The notes below the pieces were generated by a model. That model worked only from the letters and a program-made list of their open reading frames with translations, did no database searches and was not told the DNA's origin. DNA of 64,000 nt from positions 70,231 to 134,230 of the forward strand of contig BDIU01000156.1 of the NCBI GenBank assembly GCA_002118135.1, written 5' to 3'. Shown piece after piece: positions 46,258-57,900 of the stretch (its first letter is position 1; each line of letters opens with the position of its first letter). The position numbers were made by a program, and so were the translations under genes. The stretch comes from Trebouxia sp. TZW2008 (Eukaryota > Chlorophyta > Trebouxiophyceae > Trebouxiales > Trebouxiaceae).

Positions 46258-48572
46258 GACTGGCTGTAAGAAGAGGAAAAGGAGGGGAAGAAGTTGAGCG
46301 AAGAAGTGCCAAGGCGCTGAGTTGCAAGGGCTTGTAGTCAGGTAGGAGTGAAAGGACGCAGGCAAAAGCTTGGCTGAGGACAGCTGACTTGAGGGGTCAA
46401 TCTGCATCACAATCATAAACAATTTGTCAGTCGCAGCGTAGTGCATTGCAGCTTGTGTTGTGAGACCTCTCTAAATAACTGGTATGGCTGATCTGAGACA
46501 TTTGCGGCAATAGTTGCGCAGCAGTAAAGCATGTTATGAATGCAAAGCACTAGTCTCTTGCCTGATACTGCTTGCAAGCTTGTAACAGATGGTGGCAAAC
46601 AATAGCAGTCATAGCAATGAAGCAACGAGCTCACCAAGGAGTCTGCTGGAGTTGCAGCAAGATCTGTTGCTGAAAGGTCAACAGTCACAGCTGTGGTAGC
46701 AACTGAGGGCTGTAGGACAGGCTGTTGCTGTAGACAGGCTTTGACAGGCTGTCAGGGCAGGCGTTGCAGGCTGAGTGTAGCGGTTGCAAGTGGGATTGCA
46801 AGTTGGGGTTTCAAGCAGGCAGCAAGCTCCTGCACAGCAGACAGAAGAGTCAGACAGGGATAACCGGCAACTTTTGGGTGAGCTGAACAGGTTTTGAAGA
46901 TCGTGGTCGACTGAAGCGCAGGATGATTTTGGATGTCTCTTAATTGTAACGTCAGAAAATTATCGCCAACGCATCCAGACCTACTGAAGACACTCAACGC
47001 TCGTACCTAGTTGACTGTGCTGTGCATCGCGCGGTTGCATAATGGACGCCATGAAGCAAATAGGGGAGATGAGGCAATGCAAGTCGTTCAGCTGCATGCT
47101 TTCATTCAAGCAAAGCCGAGAGACCGCTTTCTGTTGCCAGTCGCCTTGCGTAGAGATGCACAGCTGCAGCCAGCCCTGCTGACTACCTATCGACAGACAG
47201 TGCAATGGAACGGCACCGACATGGCCTACGATCACAGTGCTACCGCAAGACAGGTCCCTACGTCAACTCTACTACGCGCGCAGAGTAGCATCACTATGAT
47301 GGGATTCTCAATTTACAAACACACTCAAAGGCGACATCGCGGAGTGCATTCGGTACTGGTTGCGACAGGACTACTGAGCTAGACGACTTGCGTATGCGGG
47401 TACCAGGTCAGGCGACTAGTGACATGCAATGATGTGCGACCCAACATGGCGAAGCGATTCATCGAGTTTGAATCTTACTGGGCGAGGTAAAGGCGCGGGC
47501 GACGAAGTCAGGGGGCAAAAGGAAGGCAAGGGCTTGGCAGCAAGGAAGCTCAGGCTTTGTAGGCGTTGGCAATGGATGCGAAGCGCGGGTGGCTTGTGTG
47601 TTTGGAGCTCTGCAAGCTGCTGATCTTAAGTTTTGACTCGATTCCGTCGCCGAGACCGGCAGTCAGACCTGTCGGACGGCTCATCTGATCACGTGCCTGC
47701 AAATCCAACTCTCAACTACTGCGTCTGATGGCCATGGGGCTCATGTGACACTTTTATCCGCTCACATGCTTACTGCACATGCCCTGACGATGACTCAGCC
47801 GGGGCTTATCGTGGATCAGCTACAACTCCCGCTGTCTGACAAAACAAGCAGAGCACACGACCTGCCACCTTTTGGCGCGGCGGTAGGCACCTGTTGCAGC
47901 AGCTGACTCTCAGCTTTGGCTAGACTTGCTACAGCGGGTTCACACGCCACGCTTGCCTGCAACATCATGTCTGACCAAGGCAAAGCCCATGACCGCATTT
48001 GTCGTGGCCAGCTGACGCCAGATGCCAGACCTTGCAGTGCATTTGCGTTTCAAAGCTTGTCAATGCCTGGAAAATTGCAGTGTATCTCAATCTGCAGAAT
48101 TGATCATTTTGCAAGATGTGCATGCTTTGAAGAATGCTGTGAAGCATGCTGTGAATTATCATTGCATTTTGCAAGCCCGCACACCCTCCACAAAAGGACC
48201 AAGTGCATCGGAGTCATTGCCACGCAGACAGGGTCATTCAGTCTCACATTGCACAGGCATGCAAGCAAGATCGAACTTGCCAATTTTTCTGCTAGACAGT
48301 GAAAAGCAGTGTATCACAGTGACTTTCTGAACAGCAAGCTGAAGACCGCCAAACATCTAGATCTGCACACCCGGTACAGTAACGCCTAAAACATCAATTG
48401 ACAGCCATGCAGAATGGCATCCAATGGGCATGACCTTGTGGCCGTTTTGGCAGAATACAAAGCCAAGCCATTGCTTCATATGACACATCCAAAGTAACAG
48501 TGTCTCCTGATGAAAGACAGTGTTCCTTTTCTGCCTTTCCAAATGAGCTACGTCATTCCATCATTTGAACAC
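46258..48572. other. Intergenic stretch upstream of expansin B
   Basis: No exon, RNA gene or repeat array was recognised. It separates expansin B from the 3' end of the unrecognised 213-residue protein gene. Open frames at 47011-47382 and 47916-48302 lack splice structure and resemblance. Confidence 0.5.
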
Positions 48573-51241
48573 TTAGTGGTTCTTTTCAAAGGCGCCCAAA
48601 CCCTCTACAAGGCGCTGAACCCTTGCTGCCATCTCTTTAGCCTGTTCCTTACTGTAATATTTCACCTTAGCCACTGGCTGCAAGTACTTCTGTTGCAGCT
48701 GAGCCTGCATCAATAAATTGACATTCGATGCATTTTGACAACTGGAGACACACTTATGACGTGCGTTGTTGGCTATGGCGTCTGATGCAGCTGAGCCTGC
48801 ACGAACAAAACTGACAGTGACAATTCAGCTGTTAAGGTACAAATTTGGTGTATGCGCGCCTATCTTCTCGTCACACCAGGCCATATCATTACATTGGCAG
48901 TTGATGCATGTTGGAATGGTAATTGCACATGTTCAATTTACACCATTGCAATGTGCTTCCTTGGCTGCAACTTCTGCTGCAGCTGAACCTGCAACATCAC
49001 ACATCAAATGTTCAACTGAGCTTGGCAGGTATCACTACCACAATCCAGTCACCTGCACATTGCATGTCCATTCACTGAAATGCAGCAATTGTAGACGTTT
49101 GGTGAATGCAGACAATACACACCTGGACTTGCAGCAACATACACGACATCGTTTCTCAACAGCTGGCAAGGCAAAGTGCTGATCTGCAGCATCTACAGTT
49201 TTCGGCAGTTGTCAAGTGGTGTCGGCCAATATTGTGTTAGCACGAGCGACAGCACCTTGCATAGACACCTGAAGACATGTACTTCACCCTGGCAAGACTC
49301 TGCAAGCAGCACTTGAAACACCGCGTGTTCAATTGCTGCAAGTTGATTTCAGCTCTATTTCACCCTTGTAAAGTAACTCCTCAGCTTGTCAGGCAAGCTT
49401 TGATCAGAAGAGATCATGCAAACAATTGGTTGCAAGCCTAGCGTGTGTTATTGAGCAAGTGAACAGTGATATTCAGCTGCCATCGCTCCAGGGTGATATT
49501 CATCATTCAGCACAAGGCCTTCTTGTCGGAGGCTAAGTTGGCTACTGAAGAGAGTGAACAATAGCTTACTTTGGTGGCCTTGCGTGTCTCTTGGCATCTG
49601 TCTGCCAAGGCACACAAGTTCTGCTTGTGCTCCTCCTTGCTCACCTGCATCAGTACAGTTCTTCTCGTCATGATGACACTCACACGCTTGCAGGAGACTC
49701 TGCTAGGTGTTGACTCAGGTGTCAACGGAAAGGATTGGGCACCATGAGCTCAAGTATCTGCTTGGTGAATTCTCCATGAAGTCAGTACACTGTAGCCTGT
49801 GTGAGGACATAAGCTTAAGGTGAGGCATTAGAGGTCATGTCAATTGCAGCCCAGAAGTTGCTGGCTCAGGTCAAAAAGGCCTGTATGCCATCACACACTG
49901 GGATATGGTGTCAAGCTGTCAAGACTGATGTATCAAGTCTCACACGGGAGTCAATGACCCTGAGAGGTAGGATGGTTGCTTGGCATTGGTACATCGGCAT
50001 AGCATCCATGATTCTGGCTTGTACTCAAAACCATCATTAAGCCAAACAACATCAAGTCAATGTTGCGTCTCACCCGTTTGACTGGCTTGTAGGACTCTTT
50101 GTAGCCGTCATACATCAACTTCACTGCTGTGCTCTGCTCAAGCTGCTTCTTGTTGTCCTTCTTGGGTTGGACACTCAGACGTGCCACAATAGCGTCCAGC
50201 TCATCAGGTTGCACAATCATTTGCTGCATGGCACATTAAAAAGTCAGGAGCTGACGGCCCTTGTGAGCGTGTCTCAACCTTGTCAAAGCATGCACATGTG
50301 GCAGTTTCGTGCCAAGTAAGGCTGCACAAACATTTGCCGCATGCCATGCACAACAGTCAGCATGTGTTGATAAATGTGGATGATTCAACTTTGTCAAGCC
50401 ATGCAGCGGCAGCAGGTTATAGTACAGAAAGCAACAGCACCCAGTGCGCATGAAGGCAGAACCCCAAGTGTGGGCCAAAGGTTGGGCGCCCTTAGACACT
50501 GAGGTTGAATGCCCTACATGCAACCACGATGTATGCAGAGTGAAAGCAATGCACCCCAGGACATCACCTACCTGTTGACATTCGAGGTACATAGTGTACA
50601 TCACTTCATGATCTTCCTTAGGCGGAATGCCTTGTGACTTGCTTATGGTGGGACAGACATGATAGGCGTGTAGCCCTACAGTGTCCATTTGTGCATAAGT
50701 AGCACAAAATGCTGGGAAGCAATCAATGCAGATGCGCGTTTTGAATCACGCTCACAGGTCATGTCATTTGACATCATGCATCATGATTGTGGCAGCAAGA
50801 CAGCATATGACCTTGACCCATTGAGTGCCAACCCTCAGGTAATAGCTTCCGTCTGGCCCCACTTCCCGCATGCCAGTGGTTGCTTGACTGTGTTTGCTTC
50901 CAGGTGTGGATAATCTGGAGTCATTGTGCGCGCTCGATCTGCAGTGAGCAGTGCAGAGTGATGCTACAGCGCTTGAACGTGCTTGTGATGCTAAACCAGA
51001 TGCTATGTGAGGTGAGGTGGCGCAAGCTTGAGCAGCATTGCTGTCTTTGGCTACCAGGGATGGCATATTGCGTTTGGCAAGAATGCGGTGCAAGCTGTTG
51101 TGATTACCCATAAGAGCTGTATCGCTCTGGGGTGCTGAGCCTTGTAGCAGATGCTTTGAGCTGCAAAGCTGTCAGCTTGCTTGGCGGCTTCTCGGGACTC
51201 AGGTACCACGAGTTGTCGTGACGATGCTGCGCTGCTGGCAT
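48573..51241 (-). CDS. Unrecognised 213-residue Lys/Gln-rich protein
   Basis: I do not recognise the family. Exons (minus): 51241-51108, 50896-50812, 50637-50572, 50223-50074, 49644-49570, 48704-48573; phases agree, total 214 codons with stop. The N-terminus MPAAQHRHDNSWYLSPEKPP is followed by GPDGSYYLRVGTQWVK, then EDHEVMYTMYLECQQ, PDELDAIVARL, a lysine-rich stretch (MYDGYKESYKPVKR) and a probably helical C-terminus ending LVEGLGAFEKNH. No signal peptide, membrane segment or known motif is visible; it looks soluble and partly coiled. Exons 4-6 are the best supported. Exon 3's acceptor (gcaag|TCAC) is weak, and an upstream acceptor at ctgtag|GGC was rejected because of phase. Short echoes of the start of exon 6 with its acceptor lie near 48785-48802 and 48970-49000. 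Confidence 0.6.
48780..49000 (-). repeat. Two short echoes of exon 6 start
   Basis: The functional junction gcag|GCTCAGCTGCAACAGAAG (48687-48708) recurs as gcag|GCTCAGCTGCATCAGACG at about 48785-48802 and gcag|GTTCAGCTGCAGCAGAAG at about 48970-48992. Each copy has only some 20-35 bases of exon-like sequence. The first copy meets a stop within eight codons. Confidence 0.75.
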
Positions 51242-51994
51242 GATGAATCTTATACGCTAAGCTCGCTACGCCATCAGCCGTGCAGGCGCTTCTGATTCTG
51301 AATTGCCTGTGGTGCAAGCCCAGATCCCTAAGTCGATACCCGTAACGAACTCCGACGAGGTCAACAAAACTTGCCTGCACCCTTAATACCGCAATTCGTT
51401 GTCTGCCGATATTGAATTACTATTGGCGCGTTTGATAACGGCGGTGACGTGCAATCGGAGACCACACTGGCACCGGCACTCAATGCGATGGCAACACAGC
51501 GCGAGCCTTAACGGTCAGCCAGTAGCAAAGCTTGCTCCACAACGCAAATGAGAGTCGATCGCTGGCGCAATTGGCGCAGCATGCAAGAATCGCTAGCTCG
51601 AATCGGTGTTCGACGTTCCATCTTCGCCCCTCATGGGACGAGGGGGCAATCGAGTCTGGCTTAATTCAATTTTGCATGCAATCATGCATTGCAGCAATGC
51701 TGCAGCAATGTGTGAAGTGGCCTATAGCAGGCAGTGCCTCCCCAGGCAAAGGCAGATCAAACGCTTACTGTAGCAGAAGCAGCAGAATCAGCCCCCGCAA
51801 TCTGCTTCGAATTGTGGGATGCAGCGACTGACAGCACAGAATGCGAACGATCTTTCTTAGCTTTCAAATGGGTTGTGCATTAACTCTGTATGCATGCTGC
51901 AGCTGGAAGCAGCACTCATCACTTGAAGCTGTGAAGCGCAGTCATCATGTTGAAAGCGTTCAGTTCCAACACAACATTCAAAGGGGCAAGCTTG
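51242..51994. other. Short intergenic stretch
   Basis: This lies between the start of the 213-residue gene and the stop of the ABCF3-type gene, both minus. It should hold the promoter of the former and the 3' end of the latter. Nothing further was recognised. Confidence 0.45.
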
Positions 51995-54900
51995 TCACAT
52001 TTTGGTTGTGGAGCTATTGCTGCTGCGCAATCTCTGCTTGTACTGCTCGAAGGTGCCATGAAAGGGCTTCACAGTGCCAGACTCAACTTGCCAAAGCTCG
52101 TCCACGGTGGAAGAGATCAAATGCTGGTCATGACTGACCATCAACACACCACCTTGAAAAGTTGCTAATCCCTGCAAGCAAACTTCCAGTCAGATGGAAA
52201 AAGAAAAGTCTACGCCGTTAACCGTCGTAGCGGGAGCCTCTGTCTAAAGAGGCAACCGGGGGTGAGATGTTGTAAAAGGTTTGCAACTTGTATGACTTAC
52301 AAAAGAGCACTGGACACAAAAAGCTGTGAGTGTACTACTGGTCTCATGCTGAGGTCATTCCCTCCATTTGATAAGCAGTTTCTGTCCTACAGACCTGCAA
52401 GTTGTGCGTATGCTTCAAGCTTCAGACGGGTATGCTGTTACCACCAGCAACAACAAAAATCTTTGCAAAGATCAGAGGCAACTTTTGAGGCTGCTGTCAA
52501 CAACATGGTGTTTGCTGAGCACACTCACGATCAGCCAGGCTTCTGTGAGCCTTGCGCAGACCTCAGCAGGGCAACGTGTACTGGTTCAGGTGTACCTCGG
52601 GCTGCCTCTTTAGACAGAGGCTCCCGTCATAACGCCTAATGGCGTAGACTTTTCTTTTCTTTTTTCAGGTGTACGCAGTGCTGAACTGCTACAATGCAAC
52701 AGCCATGCCACGCTGTGGATATGCATGCTGTTGAGCAAAGTGGGGCACACAACATATGTTTGTATGCTAACAGTCAATGCTGTCAAGAGTTCTGTTCATC
52801 AGCAGCATTCATAGCAGCACCACATATAGCATGCACAGTTCCAGTCAGTGGATCCTGGCCAAGTTTCTGTAACTTATCACCTCAAACTTGCGTTGACGAC
52901 TGTATTATGCAGTCAATATGAACAAAAGCCATATCGAAAGACAGACCCAGTATGGTGGCTAGAGAGACAGCTTACCTGAATAAGGGCATTGACAGCATCC
53001 AAGTCTAAGTGATTGCTAGGTTCGTCCAGGAGCAGGATGTGTGGCTTGCTGAAGGTGACCTTGGCAAAAGCAACTCTGCTCTTTTGACCCCCAGACAGAG
53101 TGTACATGGGCTGAAGGGCAAGGTCACCTCCAATGCCAAAGGACCCTAGGTGCTGCCTGCAACAGCAAACTTGCAGGTCAAATGTGTGACAGGTATCACC
53201 ACAGTCATCTAAACCATCAAAAGCCTGGGGACAGGATTGCAGCATTGACGTGGGGTTCCATACACACCCTGACAGAGTGTACATGGGTTGAAGGACGAGA
53301 TCACCCCCAATGCCAAAAGACCCTAGGTGCTGCCTGCAACGACATGTAGGCGCGTGAAACATGCGAGAAGCATTTGCTGCTGGCTGAAGACTGCAATTGA
53401 GCCGATTGGCACAGAGTCTCACAACATTCTGCTTGCACATCGGAGGAGTTTGCTACCTATGTTCTTGCTCCTTGATGTTTGGAAAGCAGGCCAGCATATA
53501 TGCCAGGGGAGTGAGCACAAGATGTAGACAACCAACGCAATGCTGGCTGCAGATTGCAATTGAGCCAAGAGACAATGAACTTCACATTTTTCTGCATACA
53601 TGTCAGGAAGGAGATTGGCTACCTGTGTCTGCTCCTTGGTGTTTGGGAAGGGTGGCACGTACACCACATTGTGCTTTCTAACCAGAAACCAGCGCACACA
53701 GTACATGACTCTGTCTCAGCGTTCAAGGTGAGGCTGCCCAGAGTGAAATTCTTACCTGTGTCTTTGCGCCTGTGTGTTTGTGGAGAAGGTCAGCATGTAT
53801 GCCAAGGGCGTGAGTGCTAGTCCCAGCCCGTCAACGCCATGCTGGCTGAAATCTGTTGCCATGCAATATAATCAACCTCATCTCAGCTCTCAGGTTGGGG
53901 CTCTTCTGCTCACAGATCAGTGAAAGTATGCTACCCATATTCTGCTTGCAAGGTCAAAGGAGCTGTGTGTTACCTGTGCTCTTGCTCCTTGGTGTTGGGA
54001 AAGGAGGCCAGCATGTATGCCAAGGGTGTGAGCGCTAGGTCCAGCCCGTCAACATGATGCTGGCTGAACACTGCCATCCTGACCTTTGGATTGCGTGTGA
54101 TGGTGCCCTTGGTGGGTTCCAACTGCCCAGAAATCAGACTCAGCAAAGTGGACTTCCCAATGCCTGCACAGAAAAGCATGCAATATGTCAGCTGTTGTTT
54201 GGGACTAAGCAGACAGCTTTGGGTCGCGTGTGATGGTGGCATTGGTTTGGAATTGGTTGACAAGATCAGACTCAATAAAATGGAGTTCCAATGCCTGCTC
54301 ACAAGAGCGTTTAACATCAGCCTTCGAAGCTGACTGTGATACTGGCTGAACACAGCCATCCTGACCTTTGGATTGCGTGTGATGGTGCCCTTGGTAGGTT
54401 CCAAGTGCCCAGAAATTAGACTCAGCAGTGTGGACTTGCCTATGCCTGCACACAACAGGATCCACTTCAGCTTTTTCATTTATTCCCTGAAGCTGCCTGA
54501 AGATTTGGCTAAGCAAGGTGACATTGATGTCTCAGCCTTTACGGAGAGCAAGCAGAGAGTAGCTGACGCATGATGGTATCCTTGATTGCTTACAGCTGTC
54601 CAGGAATCAGACTCAGCAAGGTAGACTTGCCAATGCCTGCATATCAACAACAAATGCATGTATATTCAACGATCAGTTGGGCTTGAAGCAACACAGCAAG
54701 CAGGTAAAAAAAGATCCATAACGTAACAGCAAAAGACCATCAATACACCTGTGTCTTTTGTTCAAATGAGACCAAACCTAGACGCCATGTGATAAAATTC
54801 AACAGGAGATTGACACAGGGGGGCTTTCTAAACTTAACGCCAATCAATCAATTGACAATGTAGCATCAAGACAGCAAGCACAGGCAGGAGCAACAAAAAG

Positions 54901-57900
54901 AAGCTGCGCCAAAAGAGTGATTTCAGAGGGTAAACAACTTTCACTGTTTCAGCAAAACATTGCAAAGGCGGCTTTCAACATCAATCCTGGAGCTAAAACT
55001 TTTGAACAGGGTAACTAAACGGGTATCAACAACAATATTGACAAAACTTTCTTTTTGGGTGAAGTCTCCCTTTTATGTTTTGCTAGTCTCCTCCAGGGGA
55101 CCCAAAGTCCATATCTGTGAACCCCAAAACAAGTCAGGCTTGAGATAGCTAAGCTCAGAAACTACAATACAAAGACCAGCATCAGTAGACTGAACCAAAG
55201 GCATTTGACCCCGTCTTAAAGATCCAACCATAGCAAAGCGGCTTCCGATGTCAATCCCAAAGTTTGGATTCCTGAACCAGGTGGGTCCCCTAGATCACTT
55301 GAAGTTTACATCTATTGAGCCTCGACATCGATTTCATAGATTTCATCTTTGAGTTATTTGGGTGATCCACCTTGTTTATCAACAAAATTTTGGGGTGGAC
55401 ATGGAGAACCCATATGTTGAGTTCATAAACTTCCTGAACTCTACATTCTGGCAACCTTATGTTGTTTGGCCCTGCCAAAGCTTGCCCTGTTTCTGACAGC
55501 CGATTTTGATATAGGCACTGGGTAAATGTGGATGACTTGGAGGACACACCTTGTGCAGCAAATGCAGGCAGGTGCAGCAAAGTATGCTGCATAACAACAT
55601 CAAATTCAGCTTATCAAGAGCACTTACCATTTGGGCTGACCAGTGCAAAGCGGCTTTTCATGTCCAAAATGAAGATTCTCGGAGAGTCTTGGGAACCACA
55701 GTCGTTTCCCGAGGTCACTCAAGGTCGACATCCACAAACCCCGATCTCCAGGTCATGGATGTGAACTTTGGGTGATCTTGGGGACGCACCTTTTTGAGAA
55801 ATCCAAGCTTTGGGTTGACTTTAAAAAGCCGTTCTGCCATAGCCAGCGCCAATGGCAAGTTTTGTTGATTTCCTGAACTTTACATTTTGGCAGGGTGGGT
55901 TTGATCAGCCCTGCGTAGGCTTGCTGTTTCTATGCCAACCGAGCTTGATGTTGTCACGCGTCAACTGCAGATAAATTGCAGGACACACAAATACAGGCAG
56001 GTGCAGCAGATTTGGCTGCATCAGAAACTTGAGTTCTAATCATCAAGAGCACTTGCAATCCGGGCTCACCATTGCAAAGCGGCTTTCCATATCAATGTCC
56101 AAAGTGAGGATTTCTGAACAGAGTGGTTCTCCTAGAACACCTATGGTTGACATCCATAAACCCTGATGTCGATAGATGTGAACTTTGGGTGATCTTGGGG
56201 ACCCAGCTTGTTTAGGGATCAAAGCTTTGAGCCTGACATGGAGAGCAGCTTTGCGATGGTTGGCCCCAACAGTAGATTGATGTCTTGAACTTTACATGTT
56301 GGCAGGGTGATTTTGCTTGGCTCTGCCTAGACTTGCTGAATTTATGCCAACAAATTCTGACATTGTTACTGGTTATTTGTGGTCACTTGGAGCATACACC
56401 TTGTTCAGCGAATGCAGGCAGGTGCAGTACATTAAGCCGCATCAACAACTGAGCTCAGGTTGTCAAGAGCACATACCATTGCGTGCAACAAAAGCAAAGC
56501 GGCGTTTCATGTCAATCCCAAACTTGCAAGTCCTGAGCAGGATGAATCCCAGACAAAATAGAATAAGCAAGCAACAATGCGTTTGTTTGGCACTGGAAAG
56601 ACAGCAAGGACAGGCATCAGAAATGCATCTTAATAAATTGATGTCTTGAACTTTACAGGTTGGCATCAACTGAGTTCAGGTTGTCAAGAGCACATACCAT
56701 TGCGGGCAACAAAAGCAAAGCGGCGTTTCATGTCAATCCCAAACTTGCAAGTCCTGAGCAGGATGAATCCCAGACAGAATAGAATAAGCAAGCAACAACG
56801 CGTTTGTTTGGCAATGGAAAGACAGCAAGGGCAGGCAAGGGCAATGTAAACAGCTGCATCAGAAATGCATCTTAATAAAATCAAAAGAACTCACCATTGG
56901 GGCCAACCATTGCAAAGCGGCTTTCCATGTCAATCCCAAAGTTTAGATTCCTGAACAAGGTGGGTCCCCCAGGGTACCCAAAGTCCACATCCATGAACCC
57001 CAATATGGGCGGGGATACCGGCTCAGCTGCTGGGAATCTGAAGATGTAATCTGGATCCTCCTCAATGAGCTCTGATTGGCCCAGCCTTTCTATGGCTTTG
57101 ATTCTGGATTGGACTAATGAAGCGCGTTTGGCATTGAATCTAAACTTGTCAATGAATGCCTGCAACAGCACAGAGCCAGACTGAGTATTGTAATCAGAAC
57201 AAGAGTGAAATACAGTCTGAGTCTGAAGCTCAAAAGCAGAACGGGCATCAGTAATTAGTTGTCTTTTGAAAAAGGGATTGATCAAAAGTTTTGCAGATTG
57301 AGCCGACTCAAAGAGCGAAAGCTGTTGGAAGCAGTCGATCGTGAGTGGACTGACGAAGCACGCTTGGCTTTGAAGCTGTTCAAATACAGGTTTTGCCGTG
57401 TCCTGCCCTGGGAGCTGGCCCACACGTTGGTCTGCTTGAGAGGTTGTGGTCCATACATATGCATCACAAGCACTTTTGAGGACAAGCACTTTTGAGGTCT
57501 CTTCGCAAGTTCACGAGCAAGGTCAGAAGTCCCTCTCACCTGCATGTGAGCTTGTCGTTGCGATTGTCCCTCTGCCGCCTTCTTGGCATAACTCATGCTT
57601 GCTATTCAATCACATGTGGTCATTCTTCGACTCAAAATACAAAGTGAGAACATTCAACTCACCTGCAAATGATCATGGCAGCTCCTTGGCATCGCGCAGC
57701 CGCTCAGTAGCTGTCCCATCAAAGATATTCAAGCCATCAAGAAAACTGAAGAAGCACAAAGACAGGCAGCCTTCTGTTACCTGCATGTGCGCTCTTTGCC
57801 GCTCCTGTCCTTCTGCAGCCTTCTTAGCATTACGCAGCCGTTCAGTGGCCGTCCTCTCAAAGGTGTCAAAGTCGCCCTTGTAGCTGATCAGTTTGCGGCT

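Noticed and set aside
50637..50670. Upstream acceptor ctgtag|GGCTACACG for exon 3 of the 213-residue gene
   Set aside because: It cannot be joined in phase to the preceding exon without a stop. The weaker acceptor at 50637 can.
52193..52668. The inverted pair at 52196-52264 and 52596-52664 as one ~470-bp MITE with terminal inverted repeats
   Set aside because: Each arm has its own flanking direct repeat, and single arms occur elsewhere (26147, 61808). Two independent short insertions fit better.
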